Positions 1 through 10,935 of a stretch of 64,000 nt of DNA are shown one piece after another. The notes below the pieces were generated by a model, which saw only the letters and a list, made by a program, of their open reading frames with translations, was not told the DNA's origin and ran no database searches. The translations under genes were made by a program, and so were the position numbers. The first letter of the stretch is position 1, and each line of letters begins with the position of its first letter. The DNA lies in NCBI GenBank assembly GCA_014058105.1, contig JACGCM010002537.1, positions 248,001 through 312,000 on the forward strand. Reading direction: 5' to 3'. Source of the DNA: Kingdonia uniflora (taxonomy: Eukaryota > Streptophyta > Magnoliopsida > Ranunculales > Circaeasteraceae).

Positions 1-1744
1 CAACTTCCATACTTTAGCTAACTTTATCGTTAATCGTCCCTCAACGGCGTAATGATTTCTCTCAGATCGAGTCCACACCATGTTCTAGTTTTTACTCCTA
101 TTTAAAACTCATTTCCCCTATTTATGCCATTTTCTAGATCACTTCAAATCCCCTATATTCTGAATGCATATATTTAGTTTTTCCATAACAGCAAACCCTA
201 ATATCCTGATAAGACATTATTTAAACTTATCTATCCATGTTGACCTCTTTGGATTCGACCTATCTCATGTCAAACTTATCCAACATTTCAAGATAAATCT
301 CTCTGAGTTCAAATTTCCAATTCCTACAATCTTTTTACCTTTTACATTAGTCTCCCTCAATAATTCTAAGTGATTCAGTTCGAAGCAAATTTTTACACAT
401 CTTTTATTTTACAAATACATTTTTTCAGCTCGATTGCTAAAATATACTCTCTAGTTCGATCTTATATATTAAAATTCATCCTATATTCATACATTTCATA
501 ATTACCCATAGCTCAATTTTAATCATAAGAGTTAATTCTATCTATCAATACAGAGTTTTAATAAATATTTTAATAAAGCTTGAATATAAATTACAGGTAC
601 TTTATAGATAACAAGTCTTTCAGATACTTTACAGATAACAAGTCTTTTAGGTACTTTGAAAATAAGAAATCATTTAGTTTATCTATCTTTAGTGATGTTT
701 TACTCCACGAATCTTCTGAAGCAATGCAGGCATTGAAAAATACTAAGCATCCTCATTCCTTTGAGTTTAGTTGAAGTTTAGACATGGAACTGAACTTCAA
801 ATGGAAAATATAGAAGAAAGAAAGTTATTGCTTAAACCAACTCTTCAAACGGAAGGTCTTCTTTGAGCCAAGAAATGATGATGGTGCAGAAGCAGACTTC
901 CATTCTTCGTCTCCCTTCTCCACTACCACCATTGCCTCCTCTATAACAACCACCATCAAAGAATTGGTGGAGATTAAGAAGGTCCTACCTTAGAATCCAA
1001 TCCTTCGCAGGATACCGACGATCTTACCTTGTAGTTACATCTGCCCCCACATCTAACTCCTTAACCTTGTCTTCCGCAAGAATGCGAAGACACCTCCAAT
1101 GTGTCTCGTCTGTCAAGACCACGTAATGAAACCTTCATATACAGTAAAAATCTTCTTCAGCTTCAACCGCTTCTTCTTCTTATATACCCTGACACGTCGA
1201 TGGAATAGGAATAGGAACAGGGGTGGGCATCTCTAAAGACTGGTCTCCAAAATATCTCAACTTAAAATTCTGAGTCTTCACTATTATCAATCTAGACTTC
1301 CAGAGAATTTTTCAACAACAAACAGCGTACTTTGCCAGAATCCTCGGTACAAGTACTATTTATATAGCCCTTATATTTAATGCACAGGTACGTTTCCAAA
1401 GTATTCATCATTCAATACAAAGCCATTCTCAAAACCCCAAGCGTCGCGTACATCAATATTTCCGTCATCATTCAATGCAGATACATCCATCCATAAAAAA
1501 GTATACCTATTTTCCATACCAGTCAAATCAACATTAAATACATCATATCTTTTAACTTTTAACACCACATATCCCCGAACTCTTTCTCAACCAAAGCCAC
1601 TCGTAACTTCAGTTGTGAGAGGACGATTATAAGGACATATCCCTCAACCTAACCCAATTCAAACTGCCTCCATATCAGACTCACGCATTTTACATGTGAC
1701 ATAAAAAGTCAGCATTGGCACCTACATGACAAACTGAGGAAGAA
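1..1744. other. AT-rich DNA without a recognised gene
   Basis: No reading frame here looks like a conserved protein, and no exon-intron pattern was found. The only open frames are short and of low-complexity composition. No repeat boundary was identified. Confidence 0.5.
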
Positions 1745-2278
1745 TGTGGGTCGAGCACAACAGAAAAGCATGAACAAGTCAAAGACACCTGTCAATCACA
1801 AACTTAATAGTTACTCAGTCAACCATCACTTACCTCATTGTTCAGAGAATGTGCTTCAGCACGATAACGAACTGTGGGCAGGCCTATATAAAAAAAATCC
1901 AGAAGAGACAAGGACCAGAAAAATATACAAGAAATCACTAGAAAAACCACATTTTCTACATTCTCAAACACCAAATTTCTTATTTACAAGATCAAATATT
2001 TCTAGTTCTAGAGATCACTTGTAATAAGATATCAGCCTCAAGCAATAAAAGTTATTATTACTAAAACTCTTAACTCGATGTCGTGGCTTTTTTTACCTAT
2101 TCAAAGGTTTTCCACGCTAAATTACCTGTATCATTTCTTACTTTATATTAGTTTTTGTCATAGGTACATTAGTGTAAGAGCTAATTCTAAGCCATCTCGA
2201 GATTACAGAATTAGGCTATTACAACATTGGACACATAAAGCCTTGTACCTGTGTGGCTACTCCTAATGTGCCATAACA
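1745..2278 (+). repeat. possible LTR or LTR fragment
   Basis: The stretch starts with TGTGGGTCG and ends with CCATAACA. It contains a TATA box (TATATAAAA, about 1885-1893) and, about 155 bases downstream, an AATAAA signal (2044-2049). That is the order expected for U3-R-U5 of an LTR. The bases after the end (GTGGCGAAAA) could be a degraded primer site. No second copy and no target duplication were found in the window, so this could also be ordinary promoter-like AT-rich DNA. Confidence 0.3.
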
Positions 2279-3359
2279 GTGGCGAAAAACATTACGAAGA
2301 AATTTTTTGTACTAGGCTTGAAGTGTCTTATAAATTACATTTGATACCACATACTTATAAAAACAACATGAGGACCTTATTTTTACATATTAGTTTCATC
2401 TAGTACCATGAAATTTTTATATTCAAAATTTGCCCTTATTAGTTTCAGAATATAGTTTACTTGAACCATGATAAATAGGTAAACATCATAAAAGCAAACA
2501 AAAAAAATCTAAAGAAATGTGAAGATGAGCTGGGTTATTGTCTTGCATCATCACCATCTCCCCTCTCTTAACTTTATAGTTTGTTTTACATAGGCAAAGA
2601 ACAAGATCAAAAATGAAGAGAGAAATGCCTAGCAATGTCTTAATTTTTCTAAGTTGAATCATAAGGTATAACAACTTCATGCCTACTCTCAATCACTCAA
2701 ACCCCCACAATACTCCGTAATTAGACAACTCCACAACAATAACAATGATAACAACATCACCCACACAATAGAGAATTTGTAAAGACATAAATAATGTGTG
2801 AAATCTGAAGAGGGATTAGGAGAAAAAAACTATAAATGGGGTTAGAAAGAGACCCACACTGAAGTACTAACGTTTGAAATGTTTGCAGAAATTTTAGATT
2901 TGAAAATGGCTTCTCGGCAATAAGATTATACTATCAGAATTGGGTACTTAGCAATTTGTATGTTTTAGGATTTAGAATCTCTGATTTGTTGGAATGGGTC
3001 ACTATATATTATACAATAGATAGATTTTACATGCAAATACAAATGCTCAAATTCTAACGATTGCTTAAACCCTAAAAGGTGTATGTGATAAATGTTTTGT
3101 ATATCATGTAAAGGTCCATAAATTGGGGGATACTGAGTCAAACTTTTAGCTTCATGGAATCTCATAGCAGTAGCCTGAAACATCTATATTTGGTATTGGT
3201 TTCATTTCGTGTCAAGAATAGGTATAAGCATTATCTCGTTGTTATTCATCGTCAGATAGTGCATGTGGAATAACTACAGCGGGACTAATACTGAACAGGT
3301 ACGTTAGTTTTGTACTTTATCGCTCAAATACTTTAACCCGTTTGTATTTTACAAAAGTT
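2279..3359. other. AT-rich DNA without a recognised gene
   Basis: Only short open frames with no recognisable domain. Nothing further supported. Confidence 0.45.
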
Positions 3360-3740
3360 CAAAAAGAATTGTGTTTTTTGATAATAAAAAAATAGTTTTC
3401 TATTGTAACAGACTTTTTGTTCTGTTCGAATAGACCTGGCAGAACCATCTTTGTTCAAATAGACTTGGTTCTGTTCGAATAGATTTTTGTCTATTCGAAC
3501 AAAATAGGTATAACCCTCTCTATTCGAATAAGTTTTTGCTCTGATCGAACAAAGCACGGGATTTTCAATTTTTTATTTGATACTTTTATTCCATTTTGAA
3601 CTTTACCTCTTGCAAAAATGAATTTTAGGGCTTGAGATATTTTGAGTGAAAAGAGAATTCGATCAATAAGAGATTCAACGAGAATTAACCCTCAAGTTTA
3701 ACCGATCTAGAATTTCATAAACCTAATTTCAACTTTGTGA
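3360..3740 (+). repeat. TTCGAA-rich dispersed repeat, copy 1
   Basis: Between about 3415 and 3555 the near-palindromic word CTATTCGAATAG/CTGTTCGAACAG recurs at least six times with short spacers. The DNA after it (about 3640-3690: TTTTGAGTGAAAAGAG, then AGAGATTCAA) matches, in opposite orientation, the DNA next to the minisatellite at 61.79-62.04 kb. The two are therefore copies of one dispersed family. No coding capacity was seen and the family is not recognised. Confidence 0.55.
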
Positions 3741-4437
3741 TTTAAGAGATTGAGGGATTCGAGTTTGAAAAGCTTTGGTGCGTAATCTAAAGTAAGGCGT
3801 TACAAAAACAGATGATTGATTATGAGAATTATGATTAAAGATAGGTAACCCCGGGATGTGTTTATTGAGTTTATAAATAATTTAGATTCTTGTAATCCTT
3901 TTTCATAGTAGATTTTAATTATCGAGGATTCGACAACGACCTGTGGGTTTATCTGTTGAAAAAGGTTTTCTGCAGGGTTTAAATTGTTTGTTATTATGTA
4001 TTGATTATAGTTACATATTGATAATTGTTTATTCTCACTAGACTGTAAAATCAATTTAGATAAGATTAGTACTTTGTTATTAGAAAATTGATTCAAAAAT
4101 TTTTGGACCTATTTAATTTGACATAATTGTTCATAATCGATAGATCTCAAGTACCATAGAAATTTCATAACCAACATAGATACATTGCACTATGAGCAAA
4201 CTTTTTGGTAAATATCAATTTCTTGTTTCATAGTTTATTGAGAGAGTTGCAGAGGTCTGAAGGGAGATAAGAGAGCCAAATACATAGTATTTTCATAAAT
4301 CAAAATAGGGATAGTTTAGACATTCAAAAATATCAGGGTAGTAATTGCAACATAAACTTTAAAAACAGGGTCTACACGTAATTTCTTCAACTTTGAGGTA
4401 TCAAAAATTCCTTCAAACATTATCCATATCCTTACAC
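3741..4437. other. AT-rich spacer
   Basis: No gene or repeat structure supported in this stretch. Confidence 0.4.
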
Positions 4438-5119
4438 TAGGGCTGTGCAAAAAATCAAAGAAACCGAACCACATTAAGTAAATTGGTTCGATTTTGGTTC
4501 CTGTACTCCAAAAATCGCAAGAAACCTAACTGATAAACATATCTTTAATTATTATTATTTTTATCGAGAAATACATCTCTTGTCAAAACACCCGTCTCAT
4601 CTCTTTCATCTCTCTATAAAAACTCTTCTATCAAGACCCAACAAGACAACAACCCCGACCATCTCTCTTTCTCTAGTCCCTCAAAACAAAACCTCTTCCT
4701 TTAAGCATACCCACAATCCACCACCAGCAGAGGACAAAAAAAGAGGATTCATGGTTTTGTGTGTTGTAATTGAAATACTTCTTAGCTAAAAAATTGCTAA
4801 TATATGTAGCATTAATGGTGGGTGTTGGTTTAGAGAGAGCAATTATAAGTCGCGTGTAATGGAAGCCCCTTTAGAGAGAAAAATTATAAGTCGCGTGTAA
4901 CGAAATCCCAATTTTGTACTCAAATGTAAAATATCTACTATAATTTCTTTCAAATTGGTTCGGTTTCGGCTTGTTGTAGTTTTTCCTATTAAATTTTTGG
5001 TCGGTTCAGATCGGTTCGACCAAATAGGTTTCGGTTCTCAATTTTAAGAAACTAATTTAGATCGGTTCAGTTTTGGTTCAGGCCAAAAATCGACCTGAAT
5101 AGACCCATGCTTTGCCCTA
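4438..5119. mobile_element. non-autonomous hAT-like MITE
   Basis: The ends are inverted: TAGGGCTGTGCA on the left, and TAGGGCAAAGCATGGG when the right end is read on the other strand. The 8 bases before the left end (CCTTACAC) and after the right end (CCTTATTC) agree at six of eight positions, which fits the 8-bp duplication made by hAT transposases. Sub-terminal DNA on both sides is rich in CGGTTCGGTTC-type words, common in such plant elements. A short internal direct repeat (TTATAAGTCGCGTGTAA) occurs twice near 4846 and 4889. No transposase is encoded, so it would depend on a hAT enzyme elsewhere. Confidence 0.65.
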
Positions 5120-6752
5120 CCTTATTCCATAAGACTTCTGTTTCAAACTAAAAAAGACCCAACTATGAGGAAGTTACCATCAAAAAGGTATTAGCCCAAA
5201 AATATTAGGTCGCCTTCCTAACTCAGCCATATATCAGTGAATTTTATTGATATTTTATCCCACTTTTGTTGTTAATGCACTTATTTTTATTCTGTCTAAG
5301 TCATGATTTCACAAAATTGAAAGTACTACCACTTACTATTTTATTTTAAAAAAAAATTCATAACTAAATCCTCAAAGGGGAGGATATCCTCACGAAAGGC
5401 ACTTAACACTTATACATATGACTCAAGAAACTATAAAAGTGCATATCATAACCACTCTTACATTTTAGTTAACATACAAGCGATCCAACAAATGAAAACT
5501 ACTTGATGAGAGACTCAGACTAAAGCAAGCAAAACCATCCCAACAATCTCGAATTCCTTGTTCAACATCCCCCCGTGCCGATCATCTCAAGGAGACGACT
5601 ATCTTCAAGCATGATACATAAATGGTACTACAGACACTCTTAAGATGACAACTGCACTTTTGACTAGTAAAGTACTGAGAGGATATTTAGAGAGAAACGA
5701 CAAAGCATATACTTTAACACAATAAATATTCAAATTAGTAAAATTTCCATTAAAAATAGAGTTTTGTTGGTACTTACAGATTAATAAAGAAGTTGCAAAG
5801 ATGATGCCCTCAATTGCCACAAAATTGACAGTGCCTACATTAAAGGAAGGAGAAAAATAAAATTTCGTTATTGTAAACAATCATAATACTTAAAGATAAA
5901 GATGTTCATGAGAAATCTCATAGAATTGGAAATTAACATCTGATTTAATAATAACCTAATTTAAAGTCATTCCCTAATTTTATTTAATTCAGTGACCATA
6001 ATTAAGAATTCCATGCATCATATTGATTTCCAATTGCTTGTGCATACTTAAAAGTTGGGAACTTATGAAGGTTTGCTTCTTAATTAAAAACTCGTTGATG
6101 TTGCTTTAAATAATTAAATATGGGCTTACGGTGGTGGAAAAACTAGTTACTATATAGGGGGCAACTATGGGTCCATTCAATTTGTGGCTGCCATAATAGG
6201 TATTTTACACAATATTTGCGATTAACACGCTTTATTGAGGATAAACTAAAACCATAAAAACATGCAACAGTCCATCCCATGAAAAATAAACAATGTAGAT
6301 TAAAACATATCATGCCAGCACCCAAAAAATCAAAATAAAGCAAATCTTAAAGTACTTCATTTCCAAAACTAAAACAATTAAATTTTCTTCATACATCTTT
6401 CAAATACAGAAAAATTAATCTTTGCAGAAATTAGAAATAAGATTGAACCTTTATGCAAATTAGCAATTATTCTTTCACTAAGGCTTAAGGAGACTGCATC
6501 GGACCACTGGCTTAAATAAGTCATCGGTGCACACTAAATCTTAGTACCAAATCATCCTACATATCCAAAAAAATTAACCAACATTCATGTAGGAAGGGGC
6601 TTGGCAAAGCGATGTTCCTTTAAAAAATATAATTGGTTAAGAGATGATTGAAGAAGACAAGGAATGCTTTCAAATACAACAATATTGTTATGAATGCCTC
6701 TCGCATCATTTCAAAGGTAAAGCATGGGTTAAAGGATGCAAATTTAAAACTC
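5120..6752. other. AT-rich DNA without a recognised gene
   Basis: Short open frames only. Nothing resembling a conserved protein, RNA gene or repeat boundary was seen. Confidence 0.45.
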
Positions 6753-6757
6753 AAAGT

Positions 6758-7004
6758 TGTTTGGATTTGGGCCCAAGCCCAGTCTAGGAACCCAGCAGGG
6801 TTGGGGTGTCCTATACGGACTCTTATTTGTCCATAGGCCTTTAGGGTTTATGGAGAGAGTTTAAGTAGGATTAGGAACCTATGTCTATATAAATGTTTTA
6901 TACCTGTTTAAGAACAGAGCTTGAATCATCAATAAAGAATCTTATCTTCTCTCTCAATTGCTCTCAATAGATCTCATATAGATAGATTATATTATTGTCT
7001 AACA
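6758..7004 (+). repeat. 5' LTR of TRIM-like element
   Basis: 247 bases, TG...CA, preceded by target duplication AAAGT. It shares about 175 bases with 7803-7982. Confidence 0.8.
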
Positions 7005-7802
7005 CGAGGAGAACAGAAATTACCTTATAATCAGAGTTTTCACAGAAACCAAGCGATCAGGAGAAGAGGTATTTTAAAAAATTTATGAATATATATTAGA
7101 TCTCTCTCAGATCTATACTATATGATAGAATATCATGATTTAAAACCTATTTTTCCCTTTTTTTGGATTAAAAAATAGGGTTTTTGGCGATTTTTACCCT
7201 TGATAAAGGGCTATTTTCAAACATGAATATTAATTTATGTGGAGATCGGAGAGAGACCAAACCACTTTTGTTGGATATCCTACTCCGAGAGCTTTCCAAC
7301 GGTATATGGCACGTCTTAGGAAGATGTCCCAATCGCCGGGAATAGCACGATGAAACTAGGCAATTTTTATATATTTTTTTATAATTATCCTATAAAATGT
7401 CATTATTATTCACTATGAAACGTGTATGACACGAGTGACTTAGCATGGCACGTGTGACATACATGGCACGTGTGGCATACATGGTACGTATGGCAGTCGT
7501 CGGACAGTCATCGGCCGGTCACCGGAGTCTGGCTGCCGGCAGGATGTCAGAAGTTCGCCAGATAGTTAGAAACCTCCAATAGGTCGTAAATGAATAATTA
7601 GAAACCTCTAATAGGGAGCAAAACGTTCCAGGGGAACTAGTACCGTAGCTGAACATTCCAGGGGAATTAGTACTGCAAACGAATCTGAGACTCGTGCTTA
7701 ATGTAGAGTACCGTTGGAAGAAAGTCTTCTGAGTCGGGGAGCTGCAGAATAAGGGACAAATATAACTAATGGTGCAGTCAGTTCATCGAGGATGAAACCA
7801 CC

Positions 7803-7982
7803 TATTGTCCATAGGCCTTTAGGGTTTATGGGGAGAGTTTAAGTAGGATTAGGAACCTATGTCTATATATATGTTTTATACCTATTTAAGAATAGAGCTT
7901 GAATCATCAATAAAGAATCCTATCTTCTCTCTCAATTGCTCTTAATAGATCTCATATAGATAGATTATATTATTGTCTAACA
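7803..7982 (+). repeat. 3' LTR of TRIM-like element, 5'-truncated
   Basis: Matches positions ~6828-7004 nearly base for base and ends in CA before the AAAGT duplication. The first part of the LTR is missing, so the copy has a small deletion. Confidence 0.8.
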
Positions 7983-8092
7983 AAAGTGACCAAGAACTGT
8001 TCTTACAATGAATATCTTATCTTACAAGCTATGTAGATTTCCCCAAAATGTGTAATGCCTAAACAAGTAAGAGTGGTTATATAGGTTAGTCC

Positions 8093-8664
8093 GTTACGTG
8101 GTTTTAAATTGAATACTAATGGGTCTTTCATTATAAATTTTGGCCCTTGTGGTGGTGGAGGAGTTGTGGGAGATCGGGTTGGTAACTTGGTGTATGGTTA
8201 TGCCATTTTGTCTGGAGAGGGTACTAACACGGTTGTAGAAGTTTTGGCTTTGCTCCATGGCTTGAAAGTATATGTTGCCCATTCTTGGTTCCCCTTACAG
8301 GTTGAAGTAGACTCCCTCATGCTTTGTAAGTGGTTATGCTCTACTAGTGGGGTACCATGGAGATGCATTAACATATAGAAACAAGTACTTGATATATGCA
8401 TAACTCAAGGTATACGCATCACCCATATTTATAGAGAAGGGAAGAAAGTTGCATATTATTTATCTAAGTTAGCAATTTTAGTTGGTGATTTTGAATATTG
8501 GTTTTTTCATCAACTTCTTAGAGAAGCTAGAGCATCTCTTAGGCTATACAAAATGGGGGTGCCTTACATAAGGTTCTAATTTTATTGGGTATTGGCTCCG
8601 GCCTCCCCTCTATTGTATTTGTTTTTCTATTATCAATAAGATAAACAGTTTCCCAAAAAAAAAA
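8093..8664 (+). pseudogene. LINE 3' end: RNase H-like domain and poly(A) tail
   Basis: The forward frame shows a plant LINE-type RNase H (RVT_3-like) domain. It begins KLNTNGS, where the family normally has Asp in the first catalytic position (LNTDGS), so the active site is altered. It then reads AEVLALLHGLK-like and later RITHIYREG, the usual C-terminal signature of these domains. Stops interrupt it near 8378 and 8578. A short 3' UTR with AATAAG and a run of ten A (8655-8664) follow, as expected for target-primed reverse transcription. All upstream ORF2 is missing, so this is a 5'-truncated dead copy. Confidence 0.8.
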
Positions 8665-8994
8665 TATTGAATAGACAAATTTGCGATTAAACGGGTTGGT
8701 AAATATGAAACATTAGTAATCATAGTATAACATAGGAAATACCCCAAAATCACATAATGATTTAGAGATATAAAATCCCAAAAGAATAAAAAAAATTAAT
8801 CTCAATTTAATCTCGATCCTTAAATAAAGGCAAAAAGAATAAAATTTTGAAACACAAACCAGCCAAAAATAATTGATATAGATTAGAATAGCATACCTGG
8901 TCAAAATGATAATTTGTGTCTTAAAGCAAAAAAAATTTGAAGATACTGCAACAACCATTATTAATGAGGGATATGGTGGCTGGAGAGAAGAAGA
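8665..8994. other. AT-rich spacer
   Basis: No gene. It is flanked by the LINE tail and the outer LTR at 8995. Confidence 0.4.
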
Positions 8995-9318
8995 TGTGGT
9001 GTAAATAAAAGATGCAAAAGTAAAACTTTAACGAGTTTACACTAATCTAATTATGAAATTAGGGTTTTTTACTTTACAAAAACACAAAACTATAAAACTA
9101 GAGTTTATTTAACTTTGCTCTCAGCAACAAGTAAAAGGTTGCACCACCCCCTCCTATATATCCTAGAACCCTTGGATATCTCACCTAAAATATCTCCCAA
9201 TATCTCTCCAAATAGAAATATAATAAATAGAAACTCTTAAGCTTAGCTCCAATAGAGCATAAAGTAACACATGAAGACACCAAAGACGTGTGGGAAATGA
9301 GCATTGAAGATGCTAACA
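8995..9318 (-). repeat. 3' LTR of TR-GAG element
   Basis: 324 bases, TG...CA on both strands, aligned along its whole length with 23293-23615. The two copies have many point differences, so the insertion is not recent. Confidence 0.85.
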
Positions 9319-9355
9319 TCAAACCTTCCATCTTCAAAAGATTTTAACCACGAAA

Positions 9356-10046
9356 TCAAAGGGCCAGTGTGCTAGAAGACGCGCGCACAAATGTGATTCG
9401 TATCCCATACTCATCTTCGCCTTCATCCTGTAGAACTAGCTGAATAGTCATTATAATACTCTCATGCATACCATCTACGACTAACCCAACATTCTTCACA
9501 AATGCTTGACAATCACGTTTCTGGTGCCCGGGCTTCTCGCATCCGTAACAGTTACCCAAAACATAAGTTCGCGGTGCAACGACTGTCGGAATAACTAGAG
9601 ATGTAGTTGTTTGTGCCAGAACTGAAGGATGGGACTGTATAATCTAGAACTCGTTCGCCTACTTGGCATGCTGTACGATCTCTGATAATTAGTAAACAGG
9701 CTGTAATGCTATTATTTTGTAAAGCTTCTTCATCAAACCATTCTTGTACCTACTGACTCGTTGTTGCTTTATCTCATGAAGATAGGTACGAGACTCAAGG
9801 AGATAAAATTGGTCCGTGTAATCATCAATGGTCAAGAGCCCCATCTTCAGATATTGAAGTTTTTCAAAAACTATCTCACCATAGTTCATCAGGATGAGTC
9901 GTTTTTTCATATCACGTCTCATCTTTGACCACTCGGTAATCATTAGATAACCCTGAGACCTATGAGACTGTTGAACGTTATTCCACCACGTGAGGGCATA
10001 TCCAAAAAGACAAGACTCAACTATCACTACCTGTTTTAGATCTCCT
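9356..10046 (-). pseudogene. gag C-terminal half of TR-GAG element
   Basis: The minus frame shows a Retrotrans_gag domain: IVESCLFGYALTWWNNVQQ near the start, followed by the helical EW-M---MKKRL and ...DDYTDQFYLLE region. After frame breaks it shows an intact CX2CX4HX4C zinc knuckle (CYGCEKPGHQKRDC, about 9500-9550). The two halves are in different frames with stops between them. Its upstream partner is at 21562-23268. The gag of the Tat element between them is a different family, so the two are not confused. Probable role when intact: a nucleic-acid-binding capsid protein for trans-mobilisation. Confidence 0.8.
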
Positions 10047-10164
10047 ACAGTTGCGCCAACGCCGCTCTCATTTCGGTCATGGCTTGTTCCTGGGACTGAT
10101 TGTAGGTGGAAACCACCATCGTTGCTAAGAGGAGGCTTTGGGGGGGAATATAGATGGCGCCAAT
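10047..10164 (-). repeat. orphan start of a second Tat copy (primer site and gag start)
   Basis: This 118-bp piece lies outside the left LTR of the Tat element. It matches 20960-21077, the primer-binding site TTGGCGCCA and the first ~24 codons of the Tat gag (MVVSTYNQSQEQA... against MVASTHNQSQEQA...). It ends abruptly at a stop, where the TR-GAG gag resumes. So the LTR at 10165-10683 once also served as the 5' LTR of a second tandem copy, now almost entirely deleted. Confidence 0.8.
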
Positions 10165-10683
10165 TGTAGTCTCCTTAATTTATTAGGGGGACAACAATAA
10201 TCGTTTGATGGGTTGGGCTTGATACTGAACCGGAGGAGGACAACGCTCAACTGTTTATGGGTTCCTCTATCTCTCTATCTCTCTGATTGTATTTTCGAGA
10301 CCACTTTGGAATCGTAGTTTGCTTGAGGAAGGAAGAAGAAGAAGCCGATCCCTTATGTTTACACTCCTTCACTCTGTTTATAAGGAGGGTTTGACCTAGG
10401 AGCATCCTCTCTCACGTATTCAGGGAAATTCCTAGACTATCCCTTCAGAGTTCTGGGGTTGGGTGTTCCTCGTATTATTTCTGCATTCGCTAATAATTGC
10501 TCGTTGCATAGAGATACTTAAGAGTAGCTTCGTCAGGACATCCTTACTCGTGAGGGTCGACCGAGGAGTTTACTCGCCGATTGACCTGTTGTTCCCTGCT
10601 CTAGTTATGCAAGGTTGGGGTCGTTGGAAGGCTTACTCGTAAGACTACCACGACTTTTTCAATAGCGGGAGCGTGCTTCTACA
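10165..10683 (-). repeat. 3' LTR of Tat element
   Basis: 519 bases with TGTAG/CTACA ends. On the minus strand a TATA box (CTTATAAACAG) sits near 10375-10385. It is about 35 bases longer than the 5' LTR, mainly from one indel around 10500-10550. Confidence 0.9.
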
Positions 10684-10702
10684 ATCGACCCCCCCCCCCC
10701 TC
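10684..10702 (-). other. polypurine tract of Tat element
   Basis: A run of about a dozen G on the minus strand, followed by TCGAT and the 3' LTR start TGTAG. Position and base content fit the plus-strand primer of reverse transcription. Confidence 0.7.
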
Positions 10703-10935
10703 AGATCTGCTCACAAGGAGGGAGATCTAAGGTAGGTCTGGCCGCATGTGGAGTTAGTCGTTTTGCGTGGGGTGTGACAGTCTGTCTGACATTGTCTCAG
10801 GAGGGGGGCAGAATATTAAATTCATGGGAAAATGTGTGGTGTGGTTGCTGATGCAGTGGGTAACGTGGCGAATGATGTGCATGGGCCCGGTGCAGTTTTC
10901 AAGGAAGCTGTCTTTTCCCATAACCGTCTCTTCTA

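Larger units (their letters stand above)
6758..7982 (+). mobile_element. small non-autonomous LTR element (TRIM-like)
   Basis: Two direct repeats ending in TCTAACA flank about 800 bases with no coding capacity. The perfect 5-bp target duplication AAAGT lies at 6753-6757 and 7983-7987. The 5' LTR is 6758-7004, starting TGTTTGGATTTGG. The 3' copy (about 7803-7982) lacks the first ~70 bases. Each LTR has a TATATAAATG/TATATATATG TATA-like box and AATAAAGAATC near its end. Shortly after the 5' LTR, TAATCAGAG may be a decayed tRNA-Met primer site. The total of about 1.2 kb without gag or pol fits the TRIM/small-LARD class. The orientation is inferred from TATA and polyadenylation signal order. Confidence 0.8.

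Noticed and set aside
8713..8958. 81-codon minus-strand frame
   Set aside because: Low-complexity Ile/Phe/Leu-rich translation of AT-rich DNA.
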